Assembly (NCBI GenBank): GCA_021774265.1
Contig: JAJFJG010000151.1
Span: 1 to 34,255 of the forward strand
Direction of reading: 5' to 3'
DNA: 34,255 nt
DNA from: Nitrosomonas sp.
GTDB lineage: Bacteria; Pseudomonadota; Gammaproteobacteria; Burkholderiales; Nitrosomonadaceae
The position numbers were made by a program, and so were the translations under genes. Below are positions 25,436-32,834 of this stretch, piece by piece. Position 1 is the first letter of the stretch. Each line of letters opens with the position of its first letter. The notes beneath the pieces are model-generated. The model did not search any database and was not told where the DNA came from. It was given only the letters and a program-made list of their open reading frames with translations.

Positions 25436-26107
25436 TAGTAAACCTTATTCAGAATTTGTGGGGATTACGTGAATTTTGTTTTAAGGCCTCTGTTAGTTTT
25501 GAATCCTCAAACTTGAAAAAAGGCGAGAGAACCTAAAATAAAGTTGATCCAGTACTAGTTTAAATCGTAAGTCTCAGTATTTCTTGCTGCTGTGATTGAC
25601 AATGAAGTCTACATTGTTAGTAGAACTTATTGTTAATTAAGTATAAACATGTAATTTCAGGTGAACTATGAGTGTGTTTGACAGCCAATGCCACTTCCAG
25701 TATTTTATATGAAAGGACGTTAATTTTTCTTACTATCTAATGTCTCTTTGTATTTTCAAGCTTAAAAATTGCCAAATACTTTTTTCACCATTTGACCTGT
25801 TGCTGCTTTACTGCTGGTTGTTTCGGTAAAACGAAGTTTTTCCTCACAAAATTAATAATTCAATAGAATAGCTGCATGGAGGTTGTCTTACCTAATAAAA
25901 GATAGCCGATCTTAGAAATTGTCTGCTATCTTCGTGTGTGCATGTAAATCGGGAATAACGTAATAAATTGATATAAAATAGTTTTGTTTGCAATAAAATG
26001 GGATGAAAGATCTGATCTATTAGTCGTTAAATCAGCGTAAAACATGCGCTCACAAGACCAGCATAGCTTATCTTTTCTATTTTTCTTATTAATATCAAAA
26101 ATACACT
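25436..26107. other. 672-bp AT-rich divergent region upstream of the transglutaminase-like and GS genes
   Basis: No convincing gene was found; the longest suggestive frame is a 14-codon ATG frame near 25668. An 8-bp perfect inverted repeat AAGATAGC/GCTATCTT lies at 25899-25932, about 175 bases before the glutamine synthetase. I saw no sigma-54 GG-N10-GC type site that stands out. The size is large for two divergent promoters and could hide a regulatory RNA. Confidence 0.4.
25899..25932. promoter_or_regulatory. 8-bp perfect inverted repeat upstream of the GS gene
   Basis: AAGATAGC (25899-25906) and GCTATCTT (25925-25932) are exact inverse complements separated by 18 bases. This could be a hairpin in a long leader or a dyad operator. 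It is 175 bases upstream of the GS start codon. Confidence 0.35.
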
Positions 26108-27121
26108 ATGAGTAAATCGAAATTAGAATACATTTGGTTAGATGGCTATGAGCCAACCGCTAACTTAAGAAGTAAAACAAAAGTCGTGGATAATTTCAGT
26201 GGCAAATTGGAAGATTGTCAAATCTGGTCTTTTGATGGCAGTTCCACTAAACAGGCAGTTTCAGGTTCTTCAGATTGTTTGCTAAAACCTATTGCTATTT
26301 TCCCGGATCCTGATAGAACTAACGGTTACTTGATCATGACTGAAGTATTAAACGCTGACGGAACGCCACACGAATCTAACTCTAGGGCAAGAATTGATGA
26401 AGATGCTGATGATGATTTCTGGTTTGGTTTTGAGCAAGAATATTTCATTATGGATAAACATACGCAGCTGCCTTTAGGGTTTCCCGTTGGTGGCTATCCT
26501 GGACCACAAGGCATGTATTACTGCTCTGTTGGTGGAAAGAACACACACGGCAGAAATTTTGTAGAAGAGCATGCGGATTTGTGTATTAATGCCGGACTTA
26601 ATTTCGAGGGTATTAACCAAGAAGTGGCCAGTGGACAATGGGAATATCAACTATTTGCCCAAGGCGCTAGAAAAGCAGGCGATGAGATTTGGGTCGCCCG
26701 ATATTTGATGGATCGATTAACAGAAAAGTATGGCTTCTATATTGAATATCACCCAAAACCCGTCAAAGGGGATTGGAATGGTTCGGGCATGCATGCCAAT
26801 TTTTCAAATACCGTACTAAGAACTTGTGGCTCTCAAGAGATTTATGAAAAAATCTGTGAAGCATTTAGACCGGTTACCGAGGAACACTTAGCTGTTTACG
26901 GAGAATTTAATGAGCAACGCTTAACGGGTAAGCATGAAACCGCATCTATACATGACTTTAGTTTTGTTGTTTCTGATAGGAGGGCATCTATTAGAATACC
27001 TATTATTACCGTACAGAACGGTTGGAAAGGTTGGTTAGAAGACAGAAGGCCTGCTTCCAACGGTGACCCATACAAAATAGCGGCTAGGATCATTAAAACA
27101 ATTAAATCCGTCAAACTGTAA
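26108..27121 (+). CDS. Class II (eukaryotic-type) glutamine synthetase
   Basis: This 337-residue protein matches the short GSII form (about 340-370 residues) and not the 470-residue GlnA of enteric bacteria. Visible motifs are the beta-grasp element WSFDGSSTKQA, the metal/glutamate site FGFEQEYF, the nucleotide region PGPQGMYYCSVGG, the catalytic NQEVASGQWEYQ, the ATP segment WNGSGMHANFS and the C-terminal RLTGKHETASIHDFS with RRASIRIP. All key blocks are present, so activity as a glutamate-ammonia ligase or a related amide-forming ligase is likely. It lacks the adenylylation loop of class I enzymes. It lies between the Anbu/transglutaminase pair and the ATP-grasp/alpha-E pair, which suggests it supplies glutamine or performs amide formation for that system. 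Confidence 0.93.
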   Translation: MSKSKLEYIWLDGYEPTANLRSKTKVVDNFSGKLEDCQIWSFDGSSTKQAVSGSSDCLLKPIAIFPDPDRTNGYLIMTEVLNADGTPHESNSRARIDEDADDDFWFGFEQEYFIMDKHTQLPLGFPVGGYPGPQGMYYCSVGGKNTHGRNFVEEHADLCINAGLNFEGINQEVASGQWEYQLFAQGARKAGDEIWVARYLMDRLTEKYGFYIEYHPKPVKGDWNGSGMHANFSNTVLRTCGSQEIYEKICEAFRPVTEEHLAVYGEFNEQRLTGKHETASIHDFSFVVSDRRASIRIPIITVQNGWKGWLEDRRPASNGDPYKIAARIIKTIKSVKL

Positions 27122-27178
27122 CGACAATATACTTTTCATGTCCAAAAGTAACCCGTTTAGAGTGCTTATTCATGGTGT

Positions 27179-27240
27179 ATGGCTAGACAGCAAAGCTGTC
27201 ACAATAGTCTGCCTATTGAGGGGTTAGGCAATAAAGCCAT
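27179..27240 (+). promoter_or_regulatory. Compact three-branched RNA fold upstream of the ATP-grasp gene
   Basis: ATGGCT (27179-27184) pairs with AGCCAT (27235-27240), closing two hairpins: GACAGC-AAA-GCTGTC (27186-27200) and TGCCTA with a 9-base loop and TAGGCA (27210-27230). All three stems are perfect 6-bp helices. It lies 97-158 bases before the ATP-grasp start and could be a leader element or part of an RNA between the GS and ATP-grasp genes. No known riboswitch consensus was recognised. The possibility that it is a chance fold or a dispersed palindromic repeat remains. Confidence 0.45.
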
Positions 27241-27336
27241 GCGCTATTATTAGTGAGGTATGAAGAGTATAGAATAATAAGGAAGCCCAAGACTCACAGT
27301 TTATCGATGTGATAATAATTAACTTACGAGAACATA

Positions 27337-28791
27337 ATGACTATTCGTTGGGGAAGCTATAAAGTAAAAAGCCTTTATGATGAAATGTTGCGTGCCAGCG
27401 GACGTCCACGTCCAGCTGCTTTGGCTTTGTCCAATTATTTGCGCTCATTGAAAGATAGCGAGATTGAGGAATATAAAATTGGCGCCGAATCTGCTATACA
27501 TGTGATGGGTGTTACTTTTACTGTGTACACCGAAGAAGAAGGTTCCATTGATCGTGCTTGGCCGTTTGACATTATTCCTCGCATCATTGATAAAAGAGAA
27601 TGGCAACATGTCGAAGCAGGTCTTAAGCAACGTGTACAGGCTTTGAATCTTTTTATTGATGACTTGTATCATAAGCAGCGCATCGTTAAAGATAAAATTT
27701 TCCCTGCCGAGTTACTGGAAGATTCAAAAAATTTTCGTCCAGAGTGTGTTGGTGCCAACCCGCCATTAGGAATCTGGGCGCATATTTGTGGCTCTGACCT
27801 AGTGCGTGATAAAGACGGTACATTTTATGTGCTCGAAGACAATCTGCGGGTGCCTTCCGGTGTTTCCTATATGCTGGAAAATCGTCAGGTAATGAAACGG
27901 CTGTTTCCCGAAATGTTTGAACAATACAATATTTTGCCAGTCGATGATTATCCCTCGCAGTTGTATGATACGTTGGCGGCTTTGTCTCCGCGCCCGGGAG
28001 ACCAGCCTGAAATCGTTGTTTTGACACCTGGCATTTATAATTCTGCTTATTTTGAGCATGCTTATTTGGCGCAACAAATGGGTGCGGAACTGGTTGAAGG
28101 TGGTGACCTGACCGTCGATAAGAACGACGTAGTGTACATGCGCACTATTGAAGGACTGACACGTGTTGATGTTATCTATCGTCGAGTCGATGATTTATTC
28201 CTCGATCCAGAAGTGTTTAATCCCGAGTCGGCGCTTGGCGCACCTGGGTTAATGCGCGCCTGGAAAGCGGGTAACGTTGCACTGGCCAATGCGCCGGGGG
28301 CGGGTGTCGCAGATGACAAAGTAGTCTATGCTTTTGTACCCGACATGATTAAATATTACCTTGATCAGGATGCTATTTTGCCTAATGTACCGACCTATAA
28401 ATGCGTAAACAAACAAGAGCGCCAATATGTTGTTGAACATATCCATGAAATGGTCGTCAAACCGGCCAACGAGTCAGGCGGCTATGGCATGCTCATCGGG
28501 CCGCAGGCAAGCAAGAAAGAGTGCGAAAAATTTGTGCGCCTAATCCGTCGTGATCCGCGTAATTATGTTGCTCAACCTATGTTGACGCTTTCTACCGCAC
28601 CGACTTTGGTGGGTAATCGTGTGGAGCCGCGTCACCTGGATTTACGTCCTTTTATCCTGAGTGGAGAACAAACTGTTGTGACCACTGGTGGTTTAACCCG
28701 CGTGGCTTTGCGCAAGGGTTCAACTGTGGTGAATTCCTCTCAAGGTGGCGGTAGTAAAGATACTTGGGTTGTTGACATGGAGGCGATATGA
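27337..28791 (+). CDS. Circularly permuted ATP-grasp ligase (COG2308)
   Basis: This 484-residue protein is a member of the circularly permuted ATP-grasp type 2 family. Evidence: the N-terminal YDEMLRASGRPRP, RAWPFDIIPRII, FIDDLYH, the segment DGTFYVLEDNLRVPSGVSYM, and the later VVKPANESGGYGM and RHLDLRPFILSGE blocks, all in the usual order and length. Family members are predicted amidoligases that join amino acids with ATP hydrolysis; the true substrates are unknown. The next gene (alpha-E) overlaps it by four bases (ATGA), the standard pairing. A weak ribosome site (GAGAA) precedes the ATG. A 215-base gap, which holds a three-branched fold, separates it from GS. Confidence 0.93.
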   Translation: MTIRWGSYKVKSLYDEMLRASGRPRPAALALSNYLRSLKDSEIEEYKIGAESAIHVMGVTFTVYTEEEGSIDRAWPFDIIPRIIDKREWQHVEAGLKQRVQALNLFIDDLYHKQRIVKDKIFPAELLEDSKNFRPECVGANPPLGIWAHICGSDLVRDKDGTFYVLEDNLRVPSGVSYMLENRQVMKRLFPEMFEQYNILPVDDYPSQLYDTLAALSPRPGDQPEIVVLTPGIYNSAYFEHAYLAQQMGAELVEGGDLTVDKNDVVYMRTIEGLTRVDVIYRRVDDLFLDPEVFNPESALGAPGLMRAWKAGNVALANAPGAGVADDKVVYAFVPDMIKYYLDQDAILPNVPTYKCVNKQERQYVVEHIHEMVVKPANESGGYGMLIGPQASKKECEKFVRLIRRDPRNYVAQPMLTLSTAPTLVGNRVEPRHLDLRPFILSGEQTVVTTGGLTRVALRKGSTVVNSSQGGGSKDTWVVDMEAI

Positions 28792-29714
28792 GCATGCTTT
28801 CCCGCGTTGCTAACAAAATTAATTGGATGGCGCGTTACCTGGAGCGGACTGAGAACACGGCACGTATCATCAACGTCAATACACACTTGTTACTTGATTT
28901 GCCAAAACGAGTGCGGTTGGGTTGGGAGCCGATTGTAGATATCACTAGCCAACGGGATCATTTTTATAGCTTGTATGAAGAAGCCGATGAGCACAGTGTG
29001 GTGCGTTTCATGGTCACTGACATGCGTAACCCTGATTCCATGCTAAGTACGCTAAATATGGCTCGTGAGAATACGCGTACCATTCGAGATATTATTCCGC
29101 GCGAGGTATGGGAACAAGTCAATACCCTGTATTTGAACTCAAAGGCCAATGCAAGAAGCGTAACAACGCAGCGGCATCGCTACGATTACTTACGCTCAAT
29201 CATTGCTGGTGTTCAAACCGTTAGCGGTATGCTGGCAGGTACTATGACCCATGATGAAGGGTATGATTTTTTGCGTCTCGGACGTAACCTGGAGCGTGCT
29301 GATATGACGACGCGAATTATTGACGTGCGTTCCGCTTCATTGCTGCCGGATATGTCAGAAGATCTGTCGCCATTTGAAAACTTACAATGGGTGAGCGTGC
29401 TCAAATCACTCACGGCTTACCAGATGTACCGCCGTCAAATGCGACAACGTATTCGGCGGCCGGATGTGCTCAAGTTTTTGTTGCAGGAAGAACATTTTCC
29501 ACGTTCGTTCTATCATGCTTTATGTCAGGCAAGCAATTGTTTAAATAATTTGCCGCGAAGTGAAAAGACGTTAAAGCTACTCGCTAAGCTACAAAAAAAA
29601 CTACTGGATGCCAAGCTAGAAGAGTTTGATCAGGGAAAGCTGCACAAATTTATTGATGAGCTTCAGCTTGGGATTATAAAAATAAACGATACTATCGATG
29701 AAACTTATTTCTAA
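28788..29714 (+). CDS. Alpha-E domain protein (DUF403, COG2307)
   Basis: This 308-residue, mostly helical protein is the obligate companion of the circularly permuted ATP-grasp ligase. The family start MLSRVANKINWMARYLERTENTARI is complete, with RNLERADMTTRIIDVR near residue 165. The domain is rich in conserved glutamates and is predicted to bind the peptide or tRNA-like substrate of the ligase; no activity is proven. A GGAGG ribosome site precedes the ATG, which overlaps the ligase stop by four bases. Translational coupling suggests fixed stoichiometry. The end of the gene is 158 bases from the convergent DUF3617 gene. Confidence 0.92.
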   Translation: MSMLSRVANKINWMARYLERTENTARIINVNTHLLLDLPKRVRLGWEPIVDITSQRDHFYSLYEEADEHSVVRFMVTDMRNPDSMLSTLNMARENTRTIRDIIPREVWEQVNTLYLNSKANARSVTTQRHRYDYLRSIIAGVQTVSGMLAGTMTHDEGYDFLRLGRNLERADMTTRIIDVRSASLLPDMSEDLSPFENLQWVSVLKSLTAYQMYRRQMRQRIRRPDVLKFLLQEEHFPRSFYHALCQASNCLNNLPRSEKTLKLLAKLQKKLLDAKLEEFDQGKLHKFIDELQLGIIKINDTIDETYF

Positions 29715-29754
29715 TAACCGTCTTATTTTGTGGGTTCATAAAAAAATCGGTTAT
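29714..29754. repeat. 7-bp inverted repeat after the alpha-E gene
   Basis: ATAACCG (29714-29720) and CGGTTAT (29748-29754) are perfect inverse complements with a 27-base AT-rich spacer. The stem sits immediately after the stop codon, but no T-run follows, so any terminator function is uncertain. Confidence 0.3.
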
Positions 29755-29872
29755 GACGCCAGGAAACTTGATTGATGAAGATATTCTGGGAAATACTGGA
29801 ACCTTCCTTTGCAAGACGCGTCCCTATAAATGACATGCAAGGCTGTTGAGCTGAGATATCACGTTTGTAAGC

Positions 29873-30382
29873 CTATTGCGACATTGTGCAAGTTTCTTCA
29901 ATCCAGCGACCGCTAGTTTCAACTGTTGCAAAGACCGGCATGCCTTGTACAACACTATCAAATTCAGTTTGTCCAGTGAAATGCTCAGGGTTTGAGAAAT
30001 AACCTTCAGCGACTCCAATCCCCTGAAATTGAGTATTGGTACACGAAAGATCCGCTTTGTAGCGGTTTCCTGTCTTGATGGCATTTTTGACGCTGCAACC
30101 TGATTGGCTTTCGTAAAAATGTGTGGGAACTTCCTGGTCAGCCATCTGTTGGGTAATACATACATTTGAGATGATGGCATCATTTCTAATTTGTGGCATT
30201 TGCAGACCATACTGCTCGACCAGACTGGTTATTTGTTGCATTTGTTGTGATGGAATATGCGGTACCATTGCCAGTAAATTCGATGTTGTGGTGATCTTCC
30301 ATAATCCAGGCCGAATGGTACTTGTCGCCAGACTTGTTGTTGATATCATTAACAGTGATACGAGAATTAGAGTCTTATACAT
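29873..30382 (-). CDS. DUF3617-family periplasmic protein
   Basis: This 169-residue protein has a signal peptide (cut near SLA-TS, about residue 20) and the DUF3617 hallmark RPGLWKITTTS right after it. Four cysteines (C75, C95, C113, C166) could form two disulfides in the periplasm. The start ATG has GGAG five bases upstream. DUF3617 proteins are common in proteobacteria and their function is unknown. It is on the same strand as the FGase-GGT operon, 53 bases downstream of it, but it looks functionally unrelated. Confidence 0.85.
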   Translation of the reverse strand: MYKTLILVSLLMISTTSLATSTIRPGLWKITTTSNLLAMVPHIPSQQMQQITSLVEQYGLQMPQIRNDAIISNVCITQQMADQEVPTHFYESQSGCSVKNAIKTGNRYKADLSCTNTQFQGIGVAEGYFSNPEHFTGQTEFDSVVQGMPVFATVETSGRWIEETCTMSQ

Positions 30383-30435
30383 AGCATCTCCAGAATACTT
30401 GTTGTTCTCATAAGTTTTAAAAAAACTATCTGCGC

Positions 30436-31209
30436 CTACATTTTATACTCGAAAAAAAGTATCAAGGCTTTTTTAAATTGTTCTCGGAGTTCATTTAATC
30501 GCGTTTTTTGCATACTTAATTGGCATTTATCAAACCATGGCTCGGCCAAATATAAATTTCTGCTCATTTCAATTTGTATCCAAGGAGTTGATTGGTTACC
30601 GTAAGTTCTCGTTATGAACCCACCAGAAAAAGGCATATCGATTGTAATTTCTGAGGGATCTAGTTCAAAAGCAATTTGGAAACATCTGGCGAGTTTTTTT
30701 GCTGTTTCTGGTGAACAACTTTGTCCTCGATTGGTGCCGAGACAGATAGAGGGTCTTTTTTGTCCCCGATCAGGAGAAATTTCTGGGCCGATGGCTTCCA
30801 TGCTGTGGCAATCTAGCGCAAGCTGAATTTCTGGTTGTGTTGCCAGTATCTGCCGAATTTTATGATGATAGGGGTGGTAATATTTATTAAGTAGTAGGGT
30901 TATGTTTTTTGAAGACAACTCATTGCCTGGGATATAAATGACTTTTCCATGGCAAGTTGCTGTTTTAACTACGCCATCAGGGTTCGTGGGTGGGAGATCG
31001 TTCGTGTCTCGATTGAGATCAATAAAGGCTCTGGCGCAGAACGTATCAACAAAGGCCGCAACGGATTCCGATATTCCATAAATTTCACGTGTAAAAGCAT
31101 CACTGTCAGCTAACAAGTCTTTTGAGGACAAGCAAACTTGTTCACTAATTTCATCCGGCGTTTTATCGCCGCCATGTGGAACGGAAATCAACACAGGCAG
31201 TTTTGTCAT
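30436..31209 (-). CDS. N-formylglutamate amidohydrolase family protein
   Basis: This 257-residue protein has the family signature (FGase, HutG type): the opening LISVPHGG near residue 7, DLNRD near 66, and the metal-binding LDCHSM near 132, with a C-terminal QIEMSRNLY block. Relatives release glutamate from N-formylglutamate in histidine breakdown, and others act on N-acyl amino acids. No other hut genes are visible nearby. The start codon overlaps the GGT stop by four bases (ATGA), so the protein is translated together with GGT. That context favours an N-substituted glutamate or glutamyl peptide as substrate over formylglutamate from histidine. Confidence 0.9.
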   Translation of the reverse strand: MTKLPVLISVPHGGDKTPDEISEQVCLSSKDLLADSDAFTREIYGISESVAAFVDTFCARAFIDLNRDTNDLPPTNPDGVVKTATCHGKVIYIPGNELSSKNITLLLNKYYHPYHHKIRQILATQPEIQLALDCHSMEAIGPEISPDRGQKRPSICLGTNRGQSCSPETAKKLARCFQIAFELDPSEITIDMPFSGGFITRTYGNQSTPWIQIEMSRNLYLAEPWFDKCQLSMQKTRLNELREQFKKALILFFEYKM

Positions 31210-32834
31210 TGCGGCCCTGCCGCCGTACCGTCCCTACGTTTCTCGGCCACACCTTGGAAATCACCAGTTGTTTGACACCTTAAAACAGCATGAATCGCAC
31301 CCAGATAAAAAGAATAGGGTTCTTTTCGGGCTATTTTATAACCGGCTTTCTCAAGGTAGGAAACTACCTCAGGGTCAAAACGGTCAGCTTCAAGGCTTAG
31401 GGTTCCGCCGATAGAACAATGTAGTCGAGGACGAAGCATGGCTTGATCTATAGGAAGATCGGCATCAATGATATGCGAAAGGAATTGGCTGATGGCTGAA
31501 AAAATCCGTTCACTACCAGGGCTTCCAACAATTAGCCAAGGTTTATCTTTGTGAAAAACAAGTGCCGGCGATACCGAACTCCAAGGAATGGCGTTGGGGC
31601 GAAGATAATAAGGGTGAGAAGGGTCTTTGGTTTCTAATGCACTCATGTAATTGTTGTAGAGAAAACCTAGTCCACGAGCTGCGGATCTGGATCCATACAC
31701 ACGCTCAATTGATTGGGTTATACCCACGGCATTGCCATCCTTGTCCATTACAGAAAGGTGTGTGGTGTCACTTTCTGCCGGATAGGGATCCACCATGGGA
31801 AGCGTAGGGTCGATTTGATCGCGGATAGATGAAGAAAGTGCCTTGGTATATTCTCTACTCAGAATTTTTTTCTCATCGAGTGTTTGCGGGTAGGTATTGG
31901 GATCAAAAGGCCGCTCTTTTCTGTTGATCAATGCTTTCCTGAAAGTCTCGGCCAAGAAATGAAAAGATTCAGGTGTGGCTTGCTTGAGAAACTTGGAAGG
32001 GAGATTATTTAACATTAACAATACTAATAGCAATGTTCTTCCTGAAGTTGGTGGTGGACAAGTAAGTATCCGTGTATTGCGATACTTTCTTTTCAATGGT
32101 TTGCGTTCAACTGGCCAAGGGATAAACGCAAGGTCATCCGCACGTAAAAATCCATCATGATCACGCATATCTTCATCAATTTTTTTTGCGATTTCTCCTA
32201 GATAAAATGGGTGAACACCTTCATTCGCAATACAATCAAGCAGGTTTGCCAAGTCATCTTGCTGAAATAAGTCACCTACATCATAAGGCTGACCATTCTT
32301 GAGAAAATAATCCGCGCCAGATTTTGACTCAACACTATGAAACGCTTCCATCTCGCGTTTCTGAAGTGTATGTTGGAGCGGAGTAATGCTGTAGCCTATT
32401 CTTGCGATACGGATAGCGGGTTCAAGAATGGTATTCCATCCCAATTTTCCGTAACGGAAGTGTAAATGACCGAGCACAGCCGGAGTACTAGGAACCGTTG
32501 TGGCTCGATATCCAGTAAAACGTTCTAGTTTCTCAATACTGTCCATGTGCGTCAAGGAGGGCACTCGGCTTGAACCATCGATAGCAATTGTTTTGCCATT
32601 TATGTGCATGAGTGCCATGGATTGACCGCCGATACCACTGGCTTGTGGTTCACATACACACAATGCAAAGGCTGCTGCGCAGGCGGCATCAACGGCGTTG
32701 CCTCCTAATTCCAGCATTTCTACACCCGCATTAGTCGCTTCTGGAAATGCGGTGGATACCATGCCACGCTTTGAAACAGCACATTTTTTATCTTCATCAA
32801 CTTGAAAATTCTTTTCGACGGTATTGATGTTCAT
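31206..32834 (-). CDS. Gamma-glutamyltransferase-family enzyme without a signal peptide
   Basis: This 542-residue Ntn-hydrolase carries the family blocks GGNAVDAACAAAFALCV and the autocleavage site SDTTHLSVMDKDGNAVGIT with the nucleophile T358. YGSRSAARGLGFLYNN follows. Autoprocessing would give a large subunit (1-357) and a small subunit (358-542). Classical bacterial GGT is periplasmic, but this protein starts MNINTVEKNFQVDED with no signal sequence, so it should be cytosolic. That would place gamma-glutamyl transfer or hydrolysis beside the ATP-grasp ligases. The start overlaps the upstream M20-fusion stop by four bases (ATGA) and the stop overlaps FGase by four, a fully coupled trio. Confidence 0.9.
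   Translation of the reverse strand: MNINTVEKNFQVDEDKKCAVSKRGMVSTAFPEATNAGVEMLELGGNAVDAACAAAFALCVCEPQASGIGGQSMALMHINGKTIAIDGSSRVPSLTHMDSIEKLERFTGYRATTVPSTPAVLGHLHFRYGKLGWNTILEPAIRIARIGYSITPLQHTLQKREMEAFHSVESKSGADYFLKNGQPYDVGDLFQQDDLANLLDCIANEGVHPFYLGEIAKKIDEDMRDHDGFLRADDLAFIPWPVERKPLKRKYRNTRILTCPPPTSGRTLLLVLLMLNNLPSKFLKQATPESFHFLAETFRKALINRKERPFDPNTYPQTLDEKKILSREYTKALSSSIRDQIDPTLPMVDPYPAESDTTHLSVMDKDGNAVGITQSIERVYGSRSAARGLGFLYNNYMSALETKDPSHPYYLRPNAIPWSSVSPALVFHKDKPWLIVGSPGSERIFSAISQFLSHIIDADLPIDQAMLRPRLHCSIGGTLSLEADRFDPEVVSYLEKAGYKIARKEPYSFYLGAIHAVLRCQTTGDFQGVAEKRRDGTAAGPQ

Noticed and set aside
26000-26107. Sigma-54 promoter for the glutamine synthetase
   Set aside because: No TGGCAC-N5-TTGC-like sequence with the required GG/GC spacing was found in the upstream region.
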